A stretch of 64,000 nucleotides of DNA from Oscillospiraceae bacterium (GTDB lineage: Bacteria > Bacillota > Clostridia > Oscillospirales > Acutalibacteraceae), in assembly GCA_015066395.1 (NCBI GenBank), contig SVOL01000003.1, positions 78,326-142,325 of the forward strand. The letters run 5' to 3'. The notes below the pieces were generated by a model, which saw only the letters and a list, made by a program, of their open reading frames with translations, did not search any database and was not told the origin of the DNA. Of the stretch, positions 8,667-16,717 are shown in pieces. The position numbers were made by a program, and so were the translations under genes. Numbering within the stretch: the stretch's first letter is position 1; every line of letters starts with the position of its first letter.

Positions 8667-11045
8667 TTAAGACAGGCTTTCGATATACGCCTTAATATTG
8701 GATACGTTGGTTATCTTCTGAACATTCTCTCCGTCGATGAGTACGAGAGTCGGAGCCTGGCGGATCTCAAACTTCTTGGCGGTTTCGGGATCCTTGTCGG
8801 CAAAGATCTCTTCAAACTCAATGCCTGCTTTTTCCAAAAGGTGAACTGCCATCTTGCAGTTGGGGCAGGTCGTAGTTGCGAAAAGGATCGTCTTTTTTGC
8901 CTCGACAGGTGCTGTACAAGTGCAAGCGTCCGCTTTGGCTGTATCGGTCAGAGGTGACTTTTTGTCCATTTTATCGGGGCTGTAGACCAATCTGTCCTTA
9001 TACTCCTGCGACTTGCCGTCGTTCCAGTTCTGAACCGGACGGTAGTAACCGGTGATTCGGCTGTAGACCTCGGTCTTTTCGCCGCACTCAGGGCAGGTAA
9101 ACTGTTCGCCTGCAATATATCCGTGGTTCTTACATACCGAGTAGGTCGGAGAAAGGGTGTAATAAGGCAGCTTGTAGTTCTCGGCAATAGTGCGAACGAG
9201 GGTTGCGGCGCTCTTCCAATCGGGCAGTTTTTCGCCTAAGAAGCCGTGGAAAACAGTACCCGAAGTATAAAGAGTCTGCAGCTCGTCCTGAATGTCGAGA
9301 GCGGCAAATATATCATCTGTATAGCCTACGGGCAGATGCGAAGAGTTGGTGTAGTACGGAGTCTCGCCCTGCTCGTGATCCGAAGCGGTAACAATACCGG
9401 GATAACGGCGAACGTCGTGCTTTGCCAAGCGGTAGCTGGTCGACTCCGCAGGAGTAGCTTCCAGGTTGTAAAGATCGCCGTACTTTTCCTGATAATCGGA
9501 CAGCTTCTCACGCATATAGTTGAGGACCTCTTTCGAGAACTCCTGAGTCTCAACGTGGGTCATATCCTTCTTAAGCCATTTTGCGTTGAGGCCTACCTCG
9601 TTCATACCAAGCAAGCCGATGGTCGAGAAGTGATTTGCAAAGGTGCCTAGGTAACGCTTGGTGTAAGGATAAAGTCCCTCACCCAAAAGCTTAGTGATGA
9701 CCTCGCGCTTGATTTTAAGCGAACGAGCGGCAATGTCCATCATACGGTCAAGACGCTTGTAGAAATCCGCCTTATCTGCGGCCAGATAAGCAATTCTCGG
9801 CAGGTTGATGGTTACAACGCCGACAGAACCGGTGCTCTCACCGCTACCGAAGAAGCCACCCGACTTCTTTCTGAGCTCTCTGAGATCCAGACGAAGTCTG
9901 CAGCACATACTTCTGACGTCGCTCGGAGCCATATCACTGTTGATATAGTTAGAGAAGTAAGGAGTGCCGTACTTCGAGGTCATTTCGAAGAGAAGCTTAT
10001 TGTTCTCGGTCTCCGACCAGTCAAAATCTCTCGTTATAGAGTAGGTCGGAATCGGATACTGGAAGCCGCGGCCGTTAGCGTCACCCTCGATCATAGTCTC
10101 GATAAACGCTTTGTTTACCATATCCATCTCGGCCTTGCAGTCCTTATACTTAAAGGGCATTTCCTTGCCGCCGACGATGGCGTTGAGTTCAGCCAGATCG
10201 TTAGGAACAGTCCAGTCAAGAGTAATGTTAGAGAACGGTGCCTGAGTACCCCAACGGGACGGAGTATTAACACCGTAGATGAACGACTCAATACACTTTT
10301 TGACCTGGTCGTAAGAAAGGTTGTCCGCCTTTACAAACGGCGCCAAATAAGTGTCGAACGAAGAGAAGGCCTGAGCGCCTGCCCACTCGTTCTGCATAAT
10401 GCCGAGGAAGTTTACCATCTGATTGCAAAGAGTTGCAAGATGCTTTGCAGGAGCTGAGGTGATCTTACCGGTAACACCGCCGAGACCCTCCTGAATAAGC
10501 TGTTTTAAGGACCAACCGGCACAGTAACCGGTCAGCATCGAAAGGTCGTGAATGTGAATATCGGCGTTGCGATGAGCGTTTGCGATCTCGTCATCGTAAA
10601 CCTCGGAAAGCCAATAGTTAGCGGTGATCGCGCCCGAGTTAGAAAGAATTAGTCCGCCTACCGAATAGGTAACGGTGGAGTTTTCCTTAACTCTCCAGTC
10701 GGTGACCTTAACGTAGCTGTCAACGATCTCCTTGTAGTCGAGAATGGTCGACTTCATCTCACGCATTTTGGCGTGCTGACGGCGATAGAGGATGTATGCC
10801 TTGGCAACATCGGCATAGCCTGCCTGAACGAGCACAGCCTCAACGCTGTCCTGAATATCCTCAACCGAGATCTGATAGTCACGGATCTTGGGTTCAAAGT
10901 CAGCGGTGACTTTGAGAGCCAAAAAGTCAATGATATTCTGATTGTAATTCTTATCCTGTGCGTCAAATGCCATACTAATGGCATCGGCGATCTTCTTTAA
11001 ATCAAAATCGACTACTTTCCCGTCTCTTTTAATAACTGTGTACAT
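8667..11045 (-). CDS. nrdD: Anaerobic ribonucleoside-triphosphate reductase with fused C-terminal redoxin
   Basis: Class III ribonucleotide reductase, an oxygen-sensitive glycyl-radical enzyme. An N-terminal ATP-cone (VIKRDGKVVDFDLKKIADAI) is followed by the barrel with active-site cysteines in LTGYCAGWSLK and MCCRLRLDL. A zinc-binding C-rich region and the radical site SRITGYYRP (Gly near residue 666) come next. Residues from about 715 to 792 form an extra thioredoxin/glutaredoxin-like domain with CPNC near 727-730, after a linker containing CTC. The ATG at 11045 is chosen because GACAGGAGAA precedes it; an upstream ATG (11066) lies ahead of that site. The fusion suggests thiol-dependent rather than formate-dependent turnover. 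Confidence 0.95.
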   Translation of the reverse strand: MYTVIKRDGKVVDFDLKKIADAISMAFDAQDKNYNQNIIDFLALKVTADFEPKIRDYQISVEDIQDSVEAVLVQAGYADVAKAYILYRRQHAKMREMKSTILDYKEIVDSYVKVTDWRVKENSTVTYSVGGLILSNSGAITANYWLSEVYDDEIANAHRNADIHIHDLSMLTGYCAGWSLKQLIQEGLGGVTGKITSAPAKHLATLCNQMVNFLGIMQNEWAGAQAFSSFDTYLAPFVKADNLSYDQVKKCIESFIYGVNTPSRWGTQAPFSNITLDWTVPNDLAELNAIVGGKEMPFKYKDCKAEMDMVNKAFIETMIEGDANGRGFQYPIPTYSITRDFDWSETENNKLLFEMTSKYGTPYFSNYINSDMAPSDVRSMCCRLRLDLRELRKKSGGFFGSGESTGSVGVVTINLPRIAYLAADKADFYKRLDRMMDIAARSLKIKREVITKLLGEGLYPYTKRYLGTFANHFSTIGLLGMNEVGLNAKWLKKDMTHVETQEFSKEVLNYMREKLSDYQEKYGDLYNLEATPAESTSYRLAKHDVRRYPGIVTASDHEQGETPYYTNSSHLPVGYTDDIFAALDIQDELQTLYTSGTVFHGFLGEKLPDWKSAATLVRTIAENYKLPYYTLSPTYSVCKNHGYIAGEQFTCPECGEKTEVYSRITGYYRPVQNWNDGKSQEYKDRLVYSPDKMDKKSPLTDTAKADACTCTAPVEAKKTILFATTTCPNCKMAVHLLEKAGIEFEEIFADKDPETAKKFEIRQAPTLVLIDGENVQKITNVSNIKAYIESLS

Positions 11046-11086
11046 AAAAAATTCTCCTGTCAACATATTTTAACGAGTGTATTTCC

Positions 11087-11115
11087 AGTATATTACCGAA
11101 AACCCGTTTTGTCAA
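11087..11115 (-). promoter_or_regulatory. nrdD promoter
   Basis: On the minus strand, TTGACA (11115-11110) and TATACT (11092-11087) are 17 bp apart, a near-consensus vegetative promoter. It lies 42 bp before the nrdD start codon and next to the paired NrdR-type boxes. Confidence 0.8.
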
Positions 11116-11122
11116 CAGGAGA

Positions 11123-11170
11123 ATACAAGATATTGTGAGAAAAATTTTCACTAAGCACTATATATGGTGC
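11123..11170. promoter_or_regulatory. Paired NrdR-type boxes upstream of nrdD
   Basis: Two imperfect 16-bp palindromes, ATACAAGATATTGTGA (11123-11138) and GCACTATATATGGTGC (11155-11170), each match 13 of 16 positions of the NrdR box as I recall it (acaCwAtATaTwGtgt). Their centres are exactly 32 bp apart, the three-turn spacing typical of NrdR. The distal box begins right behind the nrdG stop codon. NrdR itself is not in the window. Confidence 0.75.
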
Positions 11171-11863
11171 TTAAAAACCGCGTAGTTCTGCGGTTTTTAC
11201 ATGCTGTTTGGTGAGTTTTAACAAACTTTCCATCGAATGTTTGTCATATCCGCTAAACCCGGATTTTATAAGGTCGCCCGAATCGATAAACCCCTGCAAA
11301 AAGTAGCGTTTGGCACCCGATATCAACCGAGCTGCCGACTCGATGTCGGCCTCATTATGAAGTTCTTTTACAACCGTCGTGCGGAATTCGTAATCGACAA
11401 CATTGGACAATAGAAGTTCTACGCTTTCCTTGACCGCGTCGACCGACAAGCCTTCCACACCGGTCGTCTCAGGATACTTTTCGGGGGAGTTTTTAATATC
11501 CATCGCGACGTAATCGAGCAATCCCTCCGACACCAGTTCCTTCAGCACCTTAGGGTTGTTGCCGTTTGTGTCAAGCTTTACACAGAACCCCATTTCACGG
11601 ATCTTTTTGATAAAATCCTTTAAATCGGGCTGCAATGTCGGCTCGCCGCCCGAAATGCAAACACCCTGCAAAATACCTTTCCGCTTCCTTAAAAAAGCAA
11701 AAAACTCTTCTTCAGGCAATTTCGATGCCGCCGCCACACCCGTTACCAATGAGGCATTATGACAAAAAGGACAACGAAAATCACACCCGCCGGTAAAAAC
11801 CGTGCAGGCCATTTTGCCGGGGAAGTCCAGTAATGTCAGTTTTTGCAATCCTAAAAGCAGCAT
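11171..11863 (-). CDS. nrdG: Anaerobic RNR activating protein (radical SAM), NrdG2 type
   Basis: Radical SAM activase that installs the glycyl radical on NrdD. The 4Fe-4S motif CDFRCPFC, a CX3CX2C pattern, lies within residues 22-32. The start LGLQKLTLLDFPGKMACTVF is typical of the longer NrdG2 branch (about 230 residues). The ATG at 11863 follows AAGGAG by 5 bases; a start 10 codons upstream has no comparable site. It precedes nrdD with its own intergenic promoter in between. Confidence 0.9.
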   Translation of the reverse strand: MLLLGLQKLTLLDFPGKMACTVFTGGCDFRCPFCHNASLVTGVAAASKLPEEEFFAFLRKRKGILQGVCISGGEPTLQPDLKDFIKKIREMGFCVKLDTNGNNPKVLKELVSEGLLDYVAMDIKNSPEKYPETTGVEGLSVDAVKESVELLLSNVVDYEFRTTVVKELHNEADIESAARLISGAKRYFLQGFIDSGDLIKSGFSGYDKHSMESLLKLTKQHVKTAELRGF

Positions 11864-11885
11864 AATTACTCCTTCGATTAAATAT

Positions 11886-11911
11886 GGCGGCACAGTAAAC
11901 GCTGTACCGCC
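11886..11911 (-). terminator. Hairpin behind the polysaccharide operon
   Basis: On the minus strand GGCGGTACAG and CTGTGCCGCC pair around a 6-nt loop with one mismatch. The following T-richness is weak (ATATTTAAT), so it may be a partial terminator or a processing site between the BY-kinase gene and nrdG. Confidence 0.5.
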
Positions 11912-11921
11912 AATTCTTAAA

Positions 11922-13487
11922 CTATTTCAACGGGCTGGCATCGACCGAATCGGGCGTGATCAGCTCAGCTGTATCGCCGTAACCGCTGCTGCCGTAAGAG
12001 CCGTAGCCATAGCCATAGCCGTAACCGTAGCCGTAGCCGTAACGGCGACCGTATCCGCCACCCTTATGATAACCGTAACCGTAACGGTGAGTACCGTGCT
12101 TGCCGTGATACTTGTAACCGCCGTAGTCACTGTGGTTAATATCGACATAGTTAAGGATATATCCCAAAATAGCGGTATCACTGGAAGCAAGATATCTCAA
12201 AGCGTTGGAGATTCTCGGACGGTCGGTACTATTCCACTTGATGGTGAACAACAATCCGTCGCAGAAATCGCCCAAAGCTGCCGATTCGGGAACGCCGCAA
12301 TCGGGCATATCGACAATAATATAGTCGTAATGCTCTCTCAGATACTCAAAGATAGGATAATAATCTCTCTTTAAGAAGGTGACGCGCTCGGAACCTGCAA
12401 AGAGAACATCGAAGGTCTCCGAAATAGAATGGATACTGTCTTCGATCCTGCGTGTACCCTTAATGATCTCCGAAATGCCGACATTTTCAACCTCATTCTT
12501 GCGGTTCAAAATGGACTGCATAGAACGCTTTTTAAAGTCAACGTCCACCAGCACGACCTTCTTGCTACCCAAAGACAACGACTTTGCAAGGTTGTAGCTG
12601 ACGGTGGTCTTTCCCTCGCCGTCGATAGCACTGATAAGGCCGATGACCTTAACACCCTTTGTGCTGGCATTGAACTTAACACGCTGTTTAAGAACACGGA
12701 TAGACTCCGAGAAACCGGACAACTCAGACGGACCCTTGATGGCCACCGACTGGTTTGCGGTAGTACGTTTGGAATGTACCTCGGGGATCTCGCAAATACA
12801 CTTGCCGTTAAACGCGACTTCGATATCACGGCGGCTGAAGACCGTCTTTCTGGTATACATACGAATAATTACAAACGCGATACCGACGGCAAAGCCTAAA
12901 AATGCACCTACCATAACGTAGTCATAGACCTTGTCGGTATTATACGGTGCCTTGGCCAATTCCGGCTGGGAACCCGCAAGCACGTTCATTCTCGTATCGC
13001 CGACAACGTGTTCTGCAATCTTAGGATAGTTCTCGATCATTGAAATGAGAATATCATAAGCATCCTGAGCTTTAGGGCTTGTAACGTGCAACTCAAAAAT
13101 ATTGGTATCTTCGATAGCAGCCGCTGTGATGGTACCGTCTACTTCACGGCCAACGTCAGCCATAACGACCTCGGTCAGAAATCCTCCGTCAATAATATGA
13201 GGGAAGGTTGCGGCCATCTGCTGAGAAAGCGTTTCATTATAGTTAAAAACGTAAACGCTGGCACCACTGGAAGCGTTACTGTCAACAAGCGGCACGATGG
13301 TAAATCTGGCAGTTGAACGGTAAAGCGGAACAAAGGTTACCGCAAATATGACGTACGCCGCAATCGCAAAGCTGACGGTAAGACCTACGACTACCCACCA
13401 AATACTCTTTAAATTCTGAAAAAAGGCGGCAAAGGTAAAGCTCATGGCTTCGGAGGTAACAGGTGATTCATTTTCAACACGTTTCAT
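11922..13487 (-). CDS. BY-kinase (Wzz/Wzc-like) with Gly-Tyr-rich tail
   Basis: Bacterial tyrosine kinase of the polysaccharide co-polymerase type, 521 residues. Two membrane segments (about 32-54 and 187-208) flank a Wzz-like extracellular part, and a cytoplasmic P-loop kinase follows. That kinase has Walker A SAIDGEGKTT, Walker A' VVLVDVDFKK and Walker B YIIVDMPD. Residues 458-505 are an unusual Gly/Tyr tail with about 15 tyrosines in (YG)n order, the expected autophosphorylation target. Start: ATG at 13487 behind GGAGGAGAG. It lies directly after a second BY-kinase; the two probably control exopolysaccharide export, with the PHP phosphatase upstream as the opposing activity. Confidence 0.88.
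   Translation of the reverse strand: MKRVENESPVTSEAMSFTFAAFFQNLKSIWWVVVGLTVSFAIAAYVIFAVTFVPLYRSTARFTIVPLVDSNASSGASVYVFNYNETLSQQMAATFPHIIDGGFLTEVVMADVGREVDGTITAAAIEDTNIFELHVTSPKAQDAYDILISMIENYPKIAEHVVGDTRMNVLAGSQPELAKAPYNTDKVYDYVMVGAFLGFAVGIAFVIIRMYTRKTVFSRRDIEVAFNGKCICEIPEVHSKRTTANQSVAIKGPSELSGFSESIRVLKQRVKFNASTKGVKVIGLISAIDGEGKTTVSYNLAKSLSLGSKKVVLVDVDFKKRSMQSILNRKNEVENVGISEIIKGTRRIEDSIHSISETFDVLFAGSERVTFLKRDYYPIFEYLREHYDYIIVDMPDCGVPESAALGDFCDGLLFTIKWNSTDRPRISNALRYLASSDTAILGYILNYVDINHSDYGGYKYHGKHGTHRYGYGYHKGGGYGRRYGYGYGYGYGYGYGSYGSSGYGDTAELITPDSVDASPLK
12001..12046. repeat. Hexanucleotide repeat coding for the (Tyr-Gly)n tail
   Basis: About seven tandem copies of a 6-bp unit (GTAGCC with ATAGCC and GTAACC variants) within the BY-kinase gene. 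Read on the minus strand they give alternating Gly-Tyr codons. In-frame slippage here would change the number of tail tyrosines without breaking the gene. Confidence 0.8.
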
Positions 13488-13505
13488 CAAACTCTCCTCC
13501 GATCC

Positions 13506-14912
13506 TTAAGCGTTAATGCCGGTGTTATATTCCACAATATCGTTGGAAGTTCCCGACAACAGTCTCAAATGGCGGATATCATTGAGAATACATCCTGCCA
13601 AGTAATTCTTGTTTATGGCTTCGAGCTGATCGTTTATACTTGTGACGTTTACATAGTCCTGACGCACAACGAGCAACGAAGCGTCGACAACACCGGCGAT
13701 GATCTCGGCATCAACAATAATGCCGGAAGGCGGTGTATCGATAATAATATAGTCAAACTGCTTTTTGAGTGCTCGAATAGTCTCGGCAAAACGGGGACTT
13801 GCCAATTTTTCGGCCGACTGGGCACAACTTAAAATATTATGAAGCAAATAGATACCGTTGGTAGCATCATAACGAACGAAATCGTTAATGTTGCCGCCGT
13901 CCTGAAGGAACTTATGGAAGTCCTTCTGAGACTCTGTGTCGATCTGCTCCTGGGTCAGAGCGTCGCCCTGATTAAAGAAGAACTTGACAGCCGGCTTTCT
14001 GAAGTCGCAGTCGATAAGCAAAACTTTATGCGAGTTATGTGCCAATGCAACAGCCAGGTTGACCGAAACGGTGGTTTTACCCTCGTTCTCGGCAGTACTT
14101 GTCACCATAAGCGCATTGATTCCCTTGGTGCGGTACAAGCTCTCTATCTTAATAGCCATTCGGCGGAAGCTTTCGGTAAAATCGTAACCTACGAACGTAT
14201 TACTCAAAATGAGACGGCGTTTCGGATCGGGCAGTTTCTTACCAAAGCCCTTGAAATGGTTGATGGTACCAAACAATTTTGCCTTGAGTTCGATCTCAAC
14301 GTCCGAAACATTCTTAATAGTGTCACGAGTAAACGACATAATAAAGATTATTACCGTTACAAGCAAAGCCGCAAAGAACGCGAACACAAAGCAGGTCGTC
14401 AGAATAGACACCGTGTTTGAGGGTTGGGTCGGCAACGTCGGATTCGAAATGATACGGATGATGACATTGGTAAACGAATAGTCGGTTACCTGATAATGGT
14501 TGTCAGCTATAGTTTTTAAAACCTCATAGGCCTTGTCCGGAGTGCTTTCAGTGGAGGAAACCTCAATAAGGTTTGTATCCGGCATCTGCTCAGCGTCGAC
14601 AACGCCCTGGACCTTCTCGCCCAACTCGTTTTCAACAACGCGGACCATAGCGTCACTCTTCATAACGTCGTCCAATTTTTCAGCGATACTTACCGTTCTG
14701 GCCAACGACAGCGAGGTAGACTGCGAGGTATAACCGCTCAAGTTTACGGAAACGAGCATCTTACTCGTATACTCTTTAGGAAGAATATAGGTAAGGAACA
14801 CGAAACAGCCGACAAACGCAATAATTGCGGCCAGACCGATGCTCAAGACGTTATTTAGCAGATCGTTGACAACGGTATACGGGTTGATGCGCGATATTTC
14901 AAGTTTTCTCAT
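13506..14912 (-). CDS. BY-kinase (Wzz/Wzc-like), short C-terminus
   Basis: Second tyrosine kinase/co-polymerase, 468 residues. N-terminal and central membrane segments (about 22-44 and 165-188) bracket a Wzz-like domain. The P-loop kinase has TSTAENEGKTT, VLLIDCDFRKP and YIIIDTPPSG. Unlike its neighbour it lacks a tyrosine cluster; only one Tyr (DIVEYNTG) lies near the end. Its stop is 18 bp before the next gene's start. The pair could form mixed oligomers with only one partner carrying the phosphorylated tail; that is inference. Confidence 0.88.
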   Translation of the reverse strand: MRKLEISRINPYTVVNDLLNNVLSIGLAAIIAFVGCFVFLTYILPKEYTSKMLVSVNLSGYTSQSTSLSLARTVSIAEKLDDVMKSDAMVRVVENELGEKVQGVVDAEQMPDTNLIEVSSTESTPDKAYEVLKTIADNHYQVTDYSFTNVIIRIISNPTLPTQPSNTVSILTTCFVFAFFAALLVTVIIFIMSFTRDTIKNVSDVEIELKAKLFGTINHFKGFGKKLPDPKRRLILSNTFVGYDFTESFRRMAIKIESLYRTKGINALMVTSTAENEGKTTVSVNLAVALAHNSHKVLLIDCDFRKPAVKFFFNQGDALTQEQIDTESQKDFHKFLQDGGNINDFVRYDATNGIYLLHNILSCAQSAEKLASPRFAETIRALKKQFDYIIIDTPPSGIIVDAEIIAGVVDASLLVVRQDYVNVTSINDQLEAINKNYLAGCILNDIRHLRLLSGTSNDIVEYNTGINA

Positions 14913-14916
14913 TACA

Positions 14917-15732
14917 TCAGCCCTCCCTTATAACGACGATCATTCTGGTAAGTGTAACATCTTCATTTCCCTGCTTGATTCTGAAGAATACATTATTGAC
15001 GCCCGGTCTTGAAAAATCAGTCTCGGAAAGATCGACTCTGACATCGCTTATTGAATAACCGCCGCCTCTTACGCTTTCAACGTAAGACATCCAGTCAACC
15101 TCAGAAACACCGTCATAATAAAGCAGATATTTATTAAGGTTGATTCTGACGTTTTCGTTGTAATCATCAATAACAATACCGTCGATCGTAATATCCTCAG
15201 TATCACCCATACTGTTTGACACCTTTATGTTGATAGGATATTCACCGGCAACCGATGTAAACTCGGTCGAAATGATTTTTACATAGTTTGTCAAGTCACG
15301 GTCAAACTGGTCATAAGCCGTTACATACGATGACAGCGACGGAATGGTCTTTCCGCTCTTGAAGATAAGATCGGATTTAAGACTCAACTCAGGCGGTGTA
15401 TAGTCATCAAAACGGATCCTCTTCTGCAACAGCGTTACGTTGTTGTCGGTGTCCGACACGGCGTATGTAATAACCGAAACCTTATCGTCAACAAAATACT
15501 TTTTGCGGATAACGCGGACCCTATCGGTAATATCTCCGTCCTGCTCATCCGTTACGGTAACGTATTGTATAAGATCATTATCGGTAACATATACCGATGC
15601 TACGATATCACCTTCAACCGAACAGGTTATTACAGGTGCCACGTCTTTTCCCTTATTGGCGACAACAATGCCGACACTTGCAACAGTAACGGCAATCGCC
15701 AGGAAAATGATCGTTAATCTCAGTATCCTCAT
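14917..15732 (-). CDS. Membrane-anchored DUF5011-like Ig-fold protein
   Basis: A 271-residue protein with one N-terminal membrane segment (LRLTIIFLAIAVTVASVGIV), then tandem domains with the pattern VxVxDEQDGDIT...Y.VSDTDNN and VTAYDQFDRDLTNYVKI...VSNSMGD. That pattern is typical of extracellular DUF5011/HYR-type beta-sandwich repeats. The ATG at 15732 follows GGAGGA; an upstream in-frame ATG lacks a site. It lies between the PHP phosphatase and the kinases, so a role in the surface polysaccharide machinery is likely, but the exact function is unknown. Confidence 0.7.
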   Translation of the reverse strand: MRILRLTIIFLAIAVTVASVGIVVANKGKDVAPVITCSVEGDIVASVYVTDNDLIQYVTVTDEQDGDITDRVRVIRKKYFVDDKVSVITYAVSDTDNNVTLLQKRIRFDDYTPPELSLKSDLIFKSGKTIPSLSSYVTAYDQFDRDLTNYVKIISTEFTSVAGEYPINIKVSNSMGDTEDITIDGIVIDDYNENVRINLNKYLLYYDGVSEVDWMSYVESVRGGGYSISDVRVDLSETDFSRPGVNNVFFRIKQGNEDVTLTRMIVVIREG

Positions 15733-15767
15733 AAATTTTCCTCCGTAATTATTGTCTTTCACAAGGT

Positions 15768-16508
15768 TCATAGGAATAGCTTTTCGCCGCGTATTACTGC
15801 CTTCGGGTTATTGTGGAACAACCTCTCGGCATACTCCGGAGAAAAATTCAAAAATACGAACGAATACGCGTCCGACAGATCGGGTGAACGATGGAACGTG
15901 CTGTGACAGTCACTGGCAACAATGGCTGCCAACGAATTTTCAAGAAAAGAAAGTGCCACGTCCTGCTCGACCGGATCACAGTCACCCAAAATGCTTTGGG
16001 GGTTGATCTGCAACAACGCTCCCGTCTCCAAAAACGGAACTATAAGCCTCGGATTGTCCTTAACAAAAACATACCGTTCGGGATGGGCGATAACAACCTT
16101 GTAGCCGGCATTCTGCAGAACACGGACTATCTCCAACGCTCTTTTCGGGCTGTCATTAAAGGCAAACTCCGTAAGAACATATCCGTTATCGTTCAGCGAT
16201 ATTATGTTTCCGCTCTTTATTATCGACTCGATATTGCCGACACCGTACATCTCGGCACCGAAATGAAGATTGATCTCCGGTACATACTTTGCGGCAACCG
16301 CCTTCAACTCTTCAAAGCGGGCTCTTAATTCGGACACACTGAGTCCGGCACAGCGGAGATTGTCCGCCAGGTAGTGCGGCGTTGCCACCAAATCGGTCGT
16401 ACCGTTCTTAACGGCAATTTTAAGCATCTCGACAGCTTCATCAAAATCGACTGCGCCGTCGTCAACTCCCGGAATAATATGTGCATGAATATCTACCGTA
16501 TCAATCAC
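15768..16508 (-). CDS. CpsB/YwqE-type PHP tyrosine-protein phosphatase
   Basis: Metal-dependent phosphatase of the PHP family that dephosphorylates BY-kinases. The diagnostic N-terminus DIHAHIIPGVDDGAVDFDEAVEM holds the first metal ligands. TPHYLADN, HFGAEMYG, VIAHPERYVF and SDCHSTFHR supply the rest. I take GTG at 16508 as start; the overlapping AAAGGGGTGA is a good Shine-Dalgarno but very close, so the start is uncertain. It is first gene of the operon, behind a strong promoter. Confidence 0.88.
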   Translation of the reverse strand: MIDTVDIHAHIIPGVDDGAVDFDEAVEMLKIAVKNGTTDLVATPHYLADNLRCAGLSVSELRARFEELKAVAAKYVPEINLHFGAEMYGVGNIESIIKSGNIISLNDNGYVLTEFAFNDSPKRALEIVRVLQNAGYKVVIAHPERYVFVKDNPRLIVPFLETGALLQINPQSILGDCDPVEQDVALSFLENSLAAIVASDCHSTFHRSPDLSDAYSFVFLNFSPEYAERLFHNNPKAVIRGEKLFL

Positions 16509-16585
16509 CCCTTTAAAGTCCCTTAAATTCCGACACGACCCTCTTGCTGCTAAGCAACAGAGCACTATGCCGCAATTATAGAGAT

Positions 16586-16614
16586 ATTATATCATACGGA
16601 AAAGCATATTTCAA
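16586..16614 (-). promoter_or_regulatory. Promoter of the polysaccharide operon
   Basis: On the minus strand TTGAAA (16614-16609) and a perfect TATAAT (16591-16586) are 17 bp apart, giving a leader of about 70 nt before the phosphatase gene. Confidence 0.8.
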
Positions 16615-16673
16615 CAAAAATTACACAAAGTTATTAATTTAAAACAAAGTTTTTATTTTGTTAATATTTAAGA

Positions 16674-16713
16674 AAAAACTCTCTGCTCACTATTAAAACA
16701 AGCAGAGAGTTTT
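16674..16713 (-). terminator. Terminator of metY
   Basis: Arms AAAACTCTCTGCT and AGCAGAGAGTTTT with a 13-nt loop; A/T runs on both sides make it potentially bidirectional. Confidence 0.85.
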
Positions 16714-16717
16714 GAAT

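Noticed and set aside
12001..12046. CRISPR-like short repeats
   Set aside because: The repeats are 6 bp, contiguous, without spacers and in frame within a gene.
11802..12374. A 190-codon plus-strand frame with an Ala/Val/Thr repeat product opposite the BY-kinase tail
   Set aside because: The low-complexity product is simply the complement of the hexanucleotide (Tyr-Gly) repeat.
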